This document shows positions 51,193 to 62,479 of a stretch of DNA of 64,000 bases, one piece after another; within the stretch, counting starts at the first letter, position 1; each line of letters begins with the position of its first letter. Position numbers and translations under genes: made by a program. Below the pieces are notes generated by a model. It worked only from the letters and a program-made list of their open reading frames with translations. It did no database searches and was not told the DNA's origin. The stretch spans positions 12,423,195 through 12,487,194 of the forward strand of contig NC_047068.1 of assembly GCF_902459465.1 (NCBI RefSeq). The letters run 5' to 3'. The stretch comes from Asterias rubens (lineage: Eukaryota > Echinodermata > Asteroidea > Forcipulatida > Asteriidae).

Positions 51193-51477
51193 GTGGGTTG
51201 ATTAGAATTTAATCTGTACCAACATGGAAGCTGCCACTATGTTTTTTTTTAACAACACGTCATTTGTCTGTTTCCTTTTATGTCTGAATGATTGTTTTCA
51301 TTTAAAAGGTATTACACAGGATTGGTTAGAATAAAAAACATCACCGTTTATTTTTGCATTGATCCCATCGGTCCATTTGGTTGGTAAGTTGTTTGCAACA
51401 GCTAATTCTATTTTCTGTTTATTTTCAGTCTGAAAGCTTACTGATTATGGCGCTCATACTAGAACCATTTTTTCTAT

Positions 51478-51589
51478 AAAGTGATGATGCAGTTAAAAAG
51501 CCAAGATGAAAACACCCGGCGCGACGTGTCGATAAATATATTACAAGTGGTGGACATGGGTTCGATGGGATAAGTGTGTGTGTGTGTTA
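51478..51589. repeat. Direct repeat R7, copy 2
   Basis: Same order and orientation as 51077-51192, also ending in a GT microsatellite. The spacer of about 285 bases includes an R6-type fragment (51357-51425). Confidence 0.8.
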
Positions 51590-51599
51590 ACCTGTTAGG

Positions 51600-51720
51600 T
51601 GCCTGTGATATTTGTTCACAGGACTCAGGAAAGTACTGAGTATACAGTGCTTACACACATCGGTGTATGGGTAAAAAAACAAAATTTATTTATCCAACGA
51701 TGCAAGTTTAACATCTATTT
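51600..51720. repeat. Dispersed repeat R5 fragment (ACACATCGGTGTA family)
   Basis: ACTGAGTATACAGTGCTTAC then CACACATCGGTGTATGGGTA, followed by a tail with GATGCAAGTTTAACATC. It matches the right half of 62316-62470. Confidence 0.5.
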
Positions 51721-52239
51721 TATATAAGTCCCCTGTTTTCATCGAAAATGAATCATTACCCTACGTCAGTATTGACAAAAAAGAAATCCAATAGCTCCCA
51801 GTTTCCATGGTAATAATTATGTCACTAGATCTAACGCTTCGGGGATATTCGTCAATAACATTTCACTACAATCCCGACTTAATAACTCACTTAGCGTGGG
51901 CATTTTCTTGTCTACTATGCTAATCCAGAGATAATCATGACAAGCGACCCAAGAAAGTGCTCCTGTAGTGTGTGTGGCCTTTTTTTTTTAGAGTTGGAAT
52001 CCCTTGGAATCCTCCAGGGAAATATTTCAATCTGAACCAAAAGTGTAGATTTCTTTAAAATTGTCTCGTTAGGTACTTCAGGAAAGATATGAGCAAGTTT
52101 GTGTGAGCCAACCTTATTTCAATTTGCAATTTTAATCAAGCATGCGGGGTAGATTTTTCACTAGATCATGTAGAACGTGTCTAGTTAATCGACTAGTAAT
52201 AAGTTAAACAAACAGTTAATGGCCTGCAGGGCTGTATGC

Positions 52240-52395
52240 TTCGTTTTTGAAAGGGCAAAGGCACCAAGGCATTTTCTTCTTGGTATAGGGCACCCTATGA
52301 TGAAATTGCAAATTTGTACTGGAGCATTTCAAGGGCACCAAGGCAATGACCAAGGGACACAGAGGCCTCCGTTGCCTCCGTGAAGTTATCAGGCC
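52240..52395 (+). repeat. Dispersed repeat R1, copy 3
   Basis: GTTTTTGAAAGGGCAAAGGC, ACCAAGGCA, GGGCACC and CATTTCAAGGGCACCAAGG, as in 17505-17640. Confidence 0.55.
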
Positions 52396-52545
52396 TGGGC
52401 CTGAGGTTTGACCCCAGAAGAGTCTTTCTCGAGTTAAGACCTCAAGAAAGACTCTTCTATGGTCAAAACGTGAGCTCATTAACTAGATACCATGAGTCTA
52501 TTTGGCTGTAAGCAGTTTGCAACATATAGTTCTATTTTCTCTACC
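52388..52545. repeat. Repeat R6, second copy
   Basis: TTTGACCCCAGAAGAGTCTT is mirrored by AAGACTCTTCTATGGTCAAA; followed by TGTAAGCAGTTTGCAACA. Confidence 0.6.
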
Positions 52546-53024
52546 GGTAAATTGAATAGGAGAAGGAGGGTCAAGGAACTCTACCGACAGACGCAACAGG
52601 CTTACATTTTCTAACTCAAACTGCATCAATCAACTGTAAGAAGTTAACATACCCTTAATGACAACAAAAAATAATCTACCAGAAAAAATGAAACGAAACA
52701 TTTATGTATGCATAAAACATAACAATTTCCGAAAATGTCTGATTTACTCTACATATCTTTGCCCTAAAACTTGTCGATGAAAAAAAAGTACGTAACTTGG
52801 CAAAGCACTTTAGAGCCCCAGACGGCACTCGACCTATGGCCTGGCATTTAGTCTAAATTCCCTCACCACTCAACTCCGCAAAAACATCACTGCTTGAGGA
52901 GCAGGAAAAAATGGGTCAAATTTCACCCAGGATGACGGGCAGCAATTCTACAGGGTTCCCTCGCGATAGTTCAGCGTTAAAACTTAAAAGGTGTATATTT
53001 TTGCGCTTCACACTTAAATTTGCA

Positions 53025-53400
53025 TGAAACAATTTTACTTAGCAGAAAGTATAAGGCTGCCAGCCATAAATAACACATCACAGGTCCCACCTATAACTGG
53101 TTTCTTGCTTAGTTTTGCTTAGCAGTAAACTGTTAAGCAACCATTTCAGCTTGTGCAGTTCTAAGAAATTGGGCCCAATGCTCATTTTCATTAACCTGCT
53201 AAGCTGGAAAACAACTCCTTAGAAAATATTTGCTGGGAACCAGTCACTGGTAATGTATAAATGTTATTACACAGTACTTTGGCAGGTAATCTAGTTTTGC
53301 TAAACAAAATTGTCTGTGCTAAGCAAACATGCTGTCCTTAAACAGTAATATTAATCAATTGTATGGCTCTGCTTACCAGCAAGTAAAAAATCCAGTGCAA
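53025..53400. repeat. Palindromic repeat R3, two adjacent copies
   Basis: Copy boundaries lie near GCAGTTCTAAGAAATTGGGCCC at about 53155-53177. CTTAGCAG and GGCAGGTAATCTAGTTTTGC are inside. Confidence 0.5.
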
Positions 53401-54356
53401 ATGTATTTCACAGGTTAGAATGGAACTTTTGCATTGACATTTCTCTTTCTCGCAGTTGGGCAGAAAAACTGCATTAAATTTTTGTGAGAACACAATTGTA
53501 AGCTTACATGAGCACAGGCATGATATTGGATGCAGCTAATGATTTTTGGAACTCTCTTAGAGCCATTGCCATTTTCAAAATAAAAAATGATGTGCTTTAA
53601 ACATACAGAGAAAGCCATTTTAGAATAAACAAACACTTCCCATTCCCCAGGGAATCTGATCCTATCTACGACTATAAATTGAGACTATTTTTCTTTTATT
53701 TTTGTTCTTCTTCTATTCTTTTCTTGGTATGAGTATTCAAGGCTTTTTGTATCTTCAAATCTTCATCAGATTCAGACAGATGCAATCTTAACATGTTCCT
53801 GGTAGGGATGGATTAAAATAGACATTTTTAGCCCCTGATGTTTTGACACGAAAAAAAAAAACTTTTCCTATTTGTAATTAATTTCTGAATATTTCAGTAC
53901 AGAGGAATTGAGAAGCTACATGTGTTTCAGTATTTCCAGGTAGGGCTTGAAATTTAACACTGGACCGCAGGTCTGAGGCCATTGATTTTTAGCCCCGGGC
54001 CAGTTAACAAATGAGTTGGACAGTCTTGCATTTTTCAATTGTTGTAATGTTCAAATGTGGATTTTCATTCTGATAAACATCTTTCAATTCTTTTAGAAAT
54101 TGGTTTACAATTGTTCTTAAGATAAATGATAAAGATTTTCTCTTTACTTTTTGAAACAAAAAAAGATTATTTGTTCAAAAACAGTTTACATCTTAAGCTG
54201 TGTAGTTAGTTCTTTTTTTCCATTTTGATTCTATTGTTCAGATTTAAACTACAAGCCCAGAGGGCTTTTGGAGTTTTCCCCCACAATTGGAGCCCGGAGG
54301 GGTTGCAGTACAGTTGCAGTGTCAGGTTTGTAGATCAATAAAGAGTGTGGCAAATT

Positions 54357-55015
54357 AAGGGGGGGGGTTGTAGAGGAATGGGATATGAGGGAGTAGGTTG
54401 AGAATGGAGAGGTAGGAAGGAGGAGGTAGCATTGTGGAGGGGGAAGGGGAGTGTAGGGTGGGTAGGTGATGGTGGTTGTTGTGAGGGTAGGGGATTTTTA
54501 AGGAAGGGTTTGGGGGTGAGGGTAAGGATTGGGGCATGAGATGAGGGTAGGGGATTTGGAATATGAGGATGATGGTGGGAGAATTGGGAGGTAGGAAGGA
54601 GGCGACAGAAAATGGGGAAGGGGGAGTGAAGGGTGGGTAGGTGATCCGGGATGGGGTAAGGGTAGTGGATTTTGGGGGGTTGGGGTTGGTAATGAGGATG
54701 GGGGATTTGGGAGGTGAGGGATTGGGGTGAGGTTACGGGATTTGGGAGGTAGGGGGATCGTTGATGGGGTTGAGGGTATGGGATTTGGGGGTTGGTTATG
54801 GGAGTTGGGATGAAGGTAGGGGATTTGGGATGAGTGGGATTTGGGTTGAGGTAGGGGTTGGTGATTGGGCGAGGGTAAGGAATTTGGGAGGTAGTGGATC
54901 AGGGTTTGGGTAAGAGTAGGGAATTTGGGATTAGGGGCTAGGGGAGTTGGGAGGTAGGGGATTGGGGTTGGGGTATAGATAGGGAATTCGGGAGGTAATC
55001 ATTGGGGCTTGGGTA
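54357..55015. repeat. G-rich minisatellite (GGGATTTGGGAGGTAGG type)
   Basis: About 650 bases of degenerate units built from GGGATTTGGG, GAGGGTAGG and GGTTGGGG. The plus strand is strongly G-rich with many GGG triplets at short spacing, so G-quadruplex formation is plausible. The 60-codon Pro-rich frame on the other strand is spurious. Confidence 0.8.
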
Positions 55016-56437
55016 AATTGTTTTCCCATATCTTTATGTGTAAAATATTGCACTGCCAGCATCCCAGCAGTGGCGGCTCAGCGTGCAGCACTTGTGTCTG
55101 TGGGCTAAAAAAGATAGGTCTATACTTCCTATATTTTTTTTGAAGGACAAATCCGTGACAACCCTACAGCCTAACACTTTCTCATGACATACTCTGACCG
55201 CATGCCAAATTCGATGTTGATCATCAAAAGCATAATCCCCCAAAACATTTCCACTATCTGCCCAACTATAAGTAAAGTTTTATGTTAATCTTTGAACAAA
55301 AATTGTACCTTATCTTAGGCTTTACTCCCTCCCCCAGCCATCACATCTCTTTCATTCCAGGTTACACAACCATTGACATAGCTACTAAAAGCTTCATGAT
55401 AGCCGGGCAGCAATTTGCCGTATTTAATCGCACACAGCACACAAAAAGTAAAGACAATTTAACCGCGCAGTTCCCTTTGAAGCAACCTCACCGTGATAGA
55501 TCAATTATCGTCGGGTAATCCACCTCACCATGACCAAAAACACACAAGGATATCACGACAGTGGTTTCTTAGCAGTTCAGGGATGTGATAGGCTGAGCGT
55601 GAAAGCTTCCTAGTGAGAAGCCTTTTGCTTACATACATTTATCTTGGGTTTTGAAAGCTCTACTCTGCAATCTGGGTTGTTCAATTATGGTTTTATCTTA
55701 ATTTCCACATGAATTTGATCTTATATTTAATGAAAACAATTAAAACAAGCTTAAAACAACAACAACAATTTTTTCCCCCATTTTTTTTCGGGGCGAGGGT
55801 TTAAAAAAACCCAAAACACACTGAATCATCTGATTTCCAGTTAAAAACGGAGAAATCACATCCCTGGCAATTTACACACACCCTGTTGAAGTACAAACCA
55901 GCACTCTACATAAAATTCCTCAAGCGGACCTTGTGCACTGACCAATCGGTGATGAGGAATTTGTAGCAAATGGGGATGATAAATTTTTTGATTTAGACCT
56001 GGGGCCCTTTTTCCGCCACAGGTAAGTGGGAGGATAAGTCTATATGGCTTGGATACTTTACCCTTTTGCCCGAAGCAGTTCTCTGTATCACGTTTCTAGA
56101 ATATTGCATACATTTATCAACCACTTGAAGATGTGTTTGTGTAACTGTTACAGTGTCCACTCCCCAACAACACAATTAAAAAAATATATAAATTTAGATG
56201 TGTTTATAAAAAAGTTTGACGATGCTTGGAAGTTTAGTATAAAAAAAATGGTTCTCAAATTATAAACATTAAAAAATCTTTCATACATATTGATTTTAAT
56301 TTTTTATTGAGCTTTTGGGTTTTCGGGGGTCTAAATATTCTGAGTTTGATTTTGTTTATGTTTGTAGAAAATACAATTTTTTTTAAACTTGTTTTTTTAT
56401 AACTATGGAAAATCAAGAGCATAAATTTTTCCTAAAA

Positions 56438-56765
56438 CCTCCTACTGCCTGACCACTCAATATCACTCTCTGTGGTTTTAAATAATAGATAAACTACGAT
56501 AGCCAGTAAGTAACATCATGTGGCGAACGATACACAGTACACAGTCAACCCTCCTACCATCTGACCATTCAATATCATCCACTGTGGTTTTGAATGATGG
56601 ATAAACTATGCCAGCTTGCAATATGATGTAATGCAGTGAATGCACAGTACACAGCCGACCCTCCTACTGTCTGAACATTCAATAATACCCAATAAGGTCT
56701 AGAATGATAGATAAACTATGCATACAATATAATTTGTGGTAAACACACACTACTAACACAGCAAT
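56438..56765. repeat. Tandem repeat R4, three units of ~110 bp
   Basis: Each unit begins CCTCCTAC..TCTGA.CATTCAATA, then GGTTTTGAATGATGGATAAACTA, then ACAGTACACAG. It matches 58727-59195 and the single unit at 2448. Confidence 0.75.
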
Positions 56766-56769
56766 ACAA

Positions 56770-58090
56770 CATTACATATCACACAGAACCCTTTAAGTTG
56801 AATGGACCCGAATGGTTACTTCAAACTTGCAGAAAAATCTTACCCATGATAGCAGAAGTGTCTTAAAGTAATCCCAGGGCGATTCTGTTCCAAGAACTAA
56901 GACATGATGCGTCTAGTTGGTGTAATAATTGCTACTTTGGCAGAGGAGTAGAACTTAATAAAACGGCAATCAAGTCTGGCCATGAAAATTTTTCTGACAG
57001 TCTGAATGGCTGAACATTTTGTCATAATGTACAGTGACGCCAAGTTATGAAACCGAACACGATTCTTAATTAGGTTGGTGGTTAAGTGCTTCAGAAAGGA
57101 CTTCTGCTCTGTTCTTCCTTTAAAGAAAAGTCAAGGAAGTAGTGCTTAGGAATTTTGTTTTATTCAAAAGTGGTTAGGAAAGCTGTGAAGTTACTTGGGA
57201 AGGGAGGCTTTAGAAATTGCAGGGGGAATTTGAAATTTCATCAGTACGTTTGAATGAATGTATTGCAAAGACTCAACACTCTAATTTATAAAAAAAATCT
57301 TAATTTTTTTAAGTTGATGATGCTACCGCCATACTCAGTCTTACTCCCAGTGTGTTAGAGCATCACTGAATACTGATTCTCATTCTACTGGATAACCATT
57401 TGAAAACCTTGAGGTTGGAGCCTGATGTTTGTTCTATTATTGCAAATAAGTGCTCAAAAATATCAAAAAGTGTGTAAAAAATATCAAAATTACAATTAAA
57501 TGATAAATTAAAACATTCTTTAAACAAGTTTAAATAAATTTCCCTTAAAAAAATGTCTTGCTAAAGTAGCTGTAAAACAGGATCAGAGCTCTGGCACATT
57601 TTAAGCAAAGATAGATAGAATAACTGACTGAACCACAACAAACCACAGCATTGTACTAACACAGGAATACATTCTTTACAAGAAGTCACTAAGACAAATG
57701 TTTGGGGAGAGGAAGAATTTTGTCAAAGAACTCCAACCAGAAGGAAAGTCACAGGGGTAACAAATCAACACACAGGCAAAGACATCCACTCAAAACAAAC
57801 TGACGTTCTACACATTTTACATCACAGAATATTACTGGTTCAACTGCAAACTACTAGTTTCAATCCTGCAGTATTATACTAAGCTAGATACTTCTGTGTT
57901 TCCCAAAATAGTCAAAATTTAGTTAACAACAATTAGCACTTATTTAGCAGTTGTAGTGTTCTCCAACATGACACTTTTGAACTTAAACAACTTCATGCAA
58001 TACCATAACTACACCAATATCTATATGAGTGCGGCCATGTTGATTCCAAAGTGATAGGGAGGGTACCAATATTGCTAACAATCTCATCCC
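56770..58090. other. Intergenic, nothing recognised
   Basis: AT-rich sequence between the two R4 arrays. No exon with both splice signals was convincing. Confidence 0.4.
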
Positions 58091-58094
58091 ACGC

Positions 58095-58265
58095 ATGGAA
58101 CTGCTTTAGGCAGCCAAATGTGCTTATTGACAGTTTCCTACTGAGCAAAAATAAGCAGGAAACAAGCTGCACACAGTACATATGATGGCGTTTTCCTAGT
58201 GCTTCGACCGACAACTCTTTTCTGGTAAGAACATTTCTTCCTGTTTGTGCTTAAACAGCTCTGAC
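58095..58265. repeat. Palindromic repeat R3, diverged copy
   Basis: GCAGGAAACAAGCTGC and TCTTTTCTGGTAAGAAC between GCTTTAGGCAGCC and GTGCTTAAACAGCTCTGAC. Confidence 0.4.
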
Positions 58266-58726
58266 ACATAAAATTCAAGTAAAGCACAATTTTTGGCTTA
58301 GCAGAAACAGGTTACCGGCAATATAAAGTTTAATGTTTATAACTGGTGCACTGAAACTCTTTTGCTTAGCAGATAAATTTACTTTACAAACAAACTTCCT
58401 GAGCAATTTTGTTTTCTTCTACTGAACGAATTACCAAAAATATCTTCGCCAAAATATCTGTTTTGACTTTAATCAAAGACTAATTAACATGTGCTTTTGG
58501 GTGGGGTTACTAATGTCCCCCTGTAGCTTGGTCACATGGCCACACCCCTAGATGGACAACAAGGGTTCGGGGTTGTGAAAATGGATATGTGCTCACCTCC
58601 GTTCACACTCACATTAGCAAACTATATTAGGTCAGGAGACGGGAAGTGGGTGGAAACACACAAAAGGTTCAGTGAAATAATTGTAACAACTGTGCTTTGC
58701 TTGAGTAGGGGTTGGTTATGGTATAA

Positions 58727-59195
58727 CCCTCCTACTGTTGGACTACTCAATATACACTGTGGGTTTAAGGATAAAGTATGCCAACCTACAATACTATAGT
58801 ATGATATCATGTGGTGAATTTATCTACACAATACACAATCAACCTTCCTATTGTCTGACCATTCAGTATCATCTACTGAGGTTTTGAAGGATAGATGCCA
58901 GTCTAGAATAATGATATCATGCGGTAAATGCATCTACAGTCTACACAGTACACAGTAAACCCTTCTACTGTCTGAGTGACTATTCAATAGCATCTAATGT
59001 TGTTTTGAATGACATAGTAACTTTACCAGCCTGCATAATGGTATCGTGTGGTGAATGTAGCTATACAGTACAGTCAATCCTCCTACTGTGTGAACATTTA
59101 ATATCATCTACCGTGGTTTTGAATGATGGATAAACTAGGCCAGCCTATGATAAATGAAATCATGTGCAGAATGCATCTACAAAGTACACAGTTAG
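58727..59195. repeat. Tandem repeat R4, four units of ~117 bp
   Basis: Units begin near 58727, 58840, 58958 and 59076, each with the CTACTGT(C/G)TGA, TTTTGAATGATG, GCCAGCCT and ATGATATCATG(C/T)GGTGAAT landmarks in order. Confidence 0.8.
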
Positions 59196-59587
59196 TTTGC
59201 GGCACAGTTGTGCCACTATACGCATCCCATGCAGTCGAATGATTTAAATTTGGTGGTCAACTTGATTCAAGGATAAACGGGCAGACCATTATAGGGGAAA
59301 GGGCTTTTATTTATATTAAAAAAACAAAAACAAAAAATCCAGAAATCTAACTTGCAGGAAATTTAAATAACATTGAGTTGTTCCATCCTTTGAGAAAAGT
59401 CAAAATATATTTGGGGGCATTATTTCTTTCTCCAAAAAAACACATAACAACCTAATTACATTACAATTTGTATCACTAAATTGATTTAAAATCAATACCT
59501 AATCATGTATCGGAGTCAGTTTTTTGAGAATAGAGTTTTAAAGTTTGGACAGCAATGTTATAGTTAACAGCCTTTCAAACAAATGTG

Positions 59588-59966
59588 TTAAAGGATTTGG
59601 GTACTTTGTGTAACACACAACACAATGTCCACAGATTTACATTAAACTTACACCATTTGAAGATAATGATAGTAGAAAGCAAACCTTAAAATATTAGCTG
59701 CTAAGGTGCTTTAGTTTTTGAGAAATGAGTAAAACAATGTCATTAAAATACATTTTTACATGCTAAAATAATTTTCGTCTCATGATCACTGAGACGAAAA
59801 TTATTTTCATGACATTGTTTTACTCATTTCTCAAAAACTACAGCACCTAAGCAAGTAATATTTTCAGTGAAGCTTTCTACTACCATTATCTTCAAACTGT
59901 GCAAGTTTAGTGTAATTCAGTTGACATTGTGTTTTTTGTCCTACAAAAAGTACATAGACCCTTTAA
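59588..59966. mobile_element. TTAA-type MITE family M5, palindromic
   Basis: TTAA borders; ends AAGGATTTGGGTACTTTGTG and AAAGTACATAGACCCTT. Most of both halves pair (TGAGAAATGAGTAAAACAATG on the left), meeting at TCGTCTCATGATCACTGAGA. About 379 bases, no coding capacity. Confidence 0.85.
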
Positions 59967-60221
59967 CAGATTCCCTGATACAGCAGCTATCAGCAAATAT
60001 TAAAAGTTAATTCCTTTCCACATTCAAGCAAACTGAAAAAATAATAACTGCCCTTTGCCAATGTTTTCTAAGTTAAACATATTGGGTGGAGGAAAGAAGT
60101 ATTAAGAAAGATCATAACAAATCTAGACTGAGAATGTTTGTGCAATGATTAAAATCCTTGAGGAGTATGGCATGTGAGGGCGCCCTTCACAAGCCAAGCC
60201 AAAGCATGAATAAACCAAAAC

Positions 60222-60571
60222 TTAAAGGCAGTGGACACTATTGGTAATTGTCAAAGACTAGCCTTCACAGTTGGTGTATCTCAACATGTGCATAAAATAA
60301 GTTGCGAGATAATAATGAAAGAAAAAATAACCCTTGTCACACGAAGTTGTGTGCGTTTATATGGTTGATTTCGAGACCTCAAGTTCCAAATCGGAGGTCT
60401 CAAAATCAAATTCGTGGAAAATTACTTCTTTCTCGCAAACTATGGCACTTCAGAGGGAGCCGTTTCTCACAATGTTTTATAACATTAACCTCTCCCCATT
60501 ATTCGTCACCAAGAAAGGTTTTATGCCAATAATTATTTTGAGTAGTTACCAATAGTGTCCACTGCCTTTAA
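60222..60571. mobile_element. TTAA-type MITE M1, full-length with small internal deletion
   Basis: TTAA borders and canonical ends (AAGGCAGTGGACACTATTGG / CCAATAGTGTCCACTGCCT). A segment after GTGCATAAAATAA is deleted relative to other copies. Confidence 0.85.
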
Positions 60572-60834
60572 ATAATAGTTTTCCCTCAGTCATTATTCAT
60601 TCAACCCAACTCAATTCAATTGAATTGCACAAACTAAAAACACAATTTTTACACCCCCAGGGTTAGGTTATCTCAAAAGGCAACCTAAAATGGATGACCT
60701 TTTGAAAGAACCAAAGTCAAATATTTTTAAAGAATTTTATTTTCTGGCTGCATCCATCTTATTCATTCTTCTTTCTTCAAAAACATTACTTCTCAAAAAT
60801 ATAAAACAGATTCAGGGTTGAACAAAGAAAAATT

Positions 60835-60905
60835 TACTAGCGCAGGATTTCAACCAACGGCATCCGGATTAACGTGCCAGCGCTCTACCAACTGAGCTAT
60901 CTAGC
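60835..60905 (-). repeat. tRNA-like sequence, probable SINE head
   Basis: The minus strand shows TAGCTCAGTTGGTAGAGC (A box, 60882-60899) and GGTTGAAATCC (B box, 60845-60855) at tRNA spacing, with GCTGGCACGTTAATCC between. The would-be acceptor stem and T stem do not pair, so this is not an intact tRNA gene. Confidence 0.55.
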
Positions 60906-61207
60906 TCTACATAAGGGGTCTGCCTATCAGTCAATATCTTTGTTTAGGGGTGCAAGTCATTCAACTTGTAACTATAGTGTAGCCAGGGATCAAACCAAAG
61001 TTTACGATACATTTTGGGAAGCTGCAGCCAGGGGACAGAGTTGCAACTTTTTAAATTTCAAATATCAAGTTATGATTTAAAACTTGATATCAAAACAAAA
61101 AGGTGTCCCTTCCAGGCTCATTTTAGTTGCATTAAACCCAATGAAAGAAAAACAAGATGGGGACAGTTTAATAAATTTACATTTGACAATTATTAACATT
61201 TTCTTTA

Positions 61208-61592
61208 ATAAAGACACTGGACAATATTGGTAATCAAAGACCAGTCTTCTCACTTGCTGTATCCCAACATAATATGCATAAAATAACACACCTGTGAAAA
61301 TTGGGGCTCAATCAGTCATCGAAGTTGCAAGATAATAATGAATGAAAAACACCCTTGTTACACGAATAGGGATGCTTTCAGATGCTTGATTTCGAACCCT
61401 CAAGTTCTAAATCTGAGGTCTCGAAATCAAATTCGAGAAAAATTACTTTTTTCGCGAAAACTAATTTATATCTGAGGGAGCCGTTTCTCACAGTGGTTTA
61501 CACTACCAACAGCTCCCCATTACTTGTTACCAAGTAAGGTTTTATGCTAATATATATTTTGAGTAATTACCAATAGTGTCCACTGCCTTTAA
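61208..61592. mobile_element. TTAA-type MITE M1, full-length
   Basis: Ends AAAGACACTGGACAATATTGG and CCAATAGTGTCCACTGCCT, right TTAA intact, left border degenerate. Ends about 120 bases from the unrecognised exon at 61710. Confidence 0.8.
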
Positions 61593-61709
61593 ATGGAACA
61601 CTAATAATAATGTTAGGAATCCAAGCCTCATCAGGACCTAAGTAAAAGAATTTTTTAGGGAGTCTGTGTTTAAGATTGAAGCATGTAATCAAGAGTAATT
61701 GGTGCCTAC

Positions 61710-61757
61710 CTTGACTTGTATGTTATTCTTCAGCATTGCAGATCTAAGAATCAGCGC
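61710..61757 (-). CDS. Internal exon of the same unrecognised gene (16 codons)
   Basis: This 48-base segment has a strong acceptor on the minus strand (pyrimidine run ending TTTCACAG) and a donor reading CAAG|GTAGG. Only one of its three frames is open: ALILRSAMLKNNIQVK. That frame is continuous with the 87-base exon upstream (both lengths are multiples of three), which supports a real spliced transcript. The intron between them is 429 bases and holds a palindromic-repeat copy. No further downstream exon was confidently found; the nearest 1.5 kb to the left is MITEs. Confidence 0.55.
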
Positions 61758-61889
61758 CTGTGAAAGAACAAAAAAGATGATTAAATGAAAAGGACGAGCA
61801 CACTGCCTTGTTAAACAATATTTCTTATCTGCTTAAGAACAACTACCTTCATGAAATTTCGCACAGAGATTCTAAAACGCATAATAAAG

Positions 61890-62055
61890 ATAAGCATAAA
61901 AGAATGTGCTCACCGAAACAAGGTTACCAGTCAATCAGCCAGGACACATATGCACCATCTACATGTATATGTGGCTGGTATCGTGCTTAATTTTGTGTAA
62001 CAGACAGTTAATGACAAACATTTTCTGCTTAAACAGCAACTGTGAAATTGAACCT
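61890..62055. repeat. Palindromic repeat R3, copy in intron of the unrecognised gene
   Basis: AAGGTTACCAGTCAATCAGC, GTGGCTGGTATCGTGCTTAA and GCTTAAACAGCAACTGTGAA. Confidence 0.5.
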
Positions 62056-62186
62056 AGAGCTTGAACTCAGTGTAATAGACTGTTATACCAAACCTATTTT
62101 TAGACATGATGTACAGAAAAGATTACCACTAATCAAAGAAATCTCCTTGCCCCTTCTCAACCCCAATGCTCCTATTTATGACATAC

Positions 62187-62273
62187 CTTTGTCCTCCTCT
62201 GGAATGCCCTACCCATGGCCAGTGACTTCTCAAAAGTGGAACTCCTCTGATCAACGTCTCTGGCATACAGAAT
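62187..62273 (-). CDS. Internal exon of an unrecognised gene (29 codons)
   Basis: On the minus strand this 87-base segment follows a pyrimidine-rich stretch ending in TTTTAG and precedes GTATGT. It reads [19 protein letters not shown] then [10 protein letters not shown] without a stop, in the same phase as the exon at 61757-61710. A second frame is also open over this exon alone, but only one frame stays open across both. The peptide is polar and protein-like, but I cannot name the family. Upstream exons would be at higher coordinates or off the right edge. An 85-codon open frame on the other strand (from 62042) is a shadow. Confidence 0.55.
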
Positions 62274-62315
62274 CTAAAACCAAAAAACACCCAAAATAAA
62301 TAAAAATAATAATTT

Positions 62316-62470
62316 GTTAATTCATTTTGGTTTTACCCATATACACCGAAGTGTGTTGCATTGTATACTAAGTACTTTCCAGAGTATTCAGTTATAACAC
62401 ACATCGGTGTAAATGGGTTAAACCAAAATTAATATTCTTTATCCCTGATGCAAATTTAACATCCATTAAC
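62316..62470. repeat. Foldback repeat R5
   Basis: TTTTGGTTTTACCCATATAC then ACCGAAGTGTGTT is mirrored by AACACACATCGGTGTAAATG then GGTTAAACCAAAA. The tail (GATGCAAATTTAACATCC) recurs after the 51600 copy. Confidence 0.65.
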
Positions 62471-62479
62471 AAATTTGTT

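Noticed and set aside
60835..60905. Functional tRNA gene on the minus strand
   Set aside because: A and B boxes are present, but acceptor and T stems do not pair; a SINE or relic is more likely.
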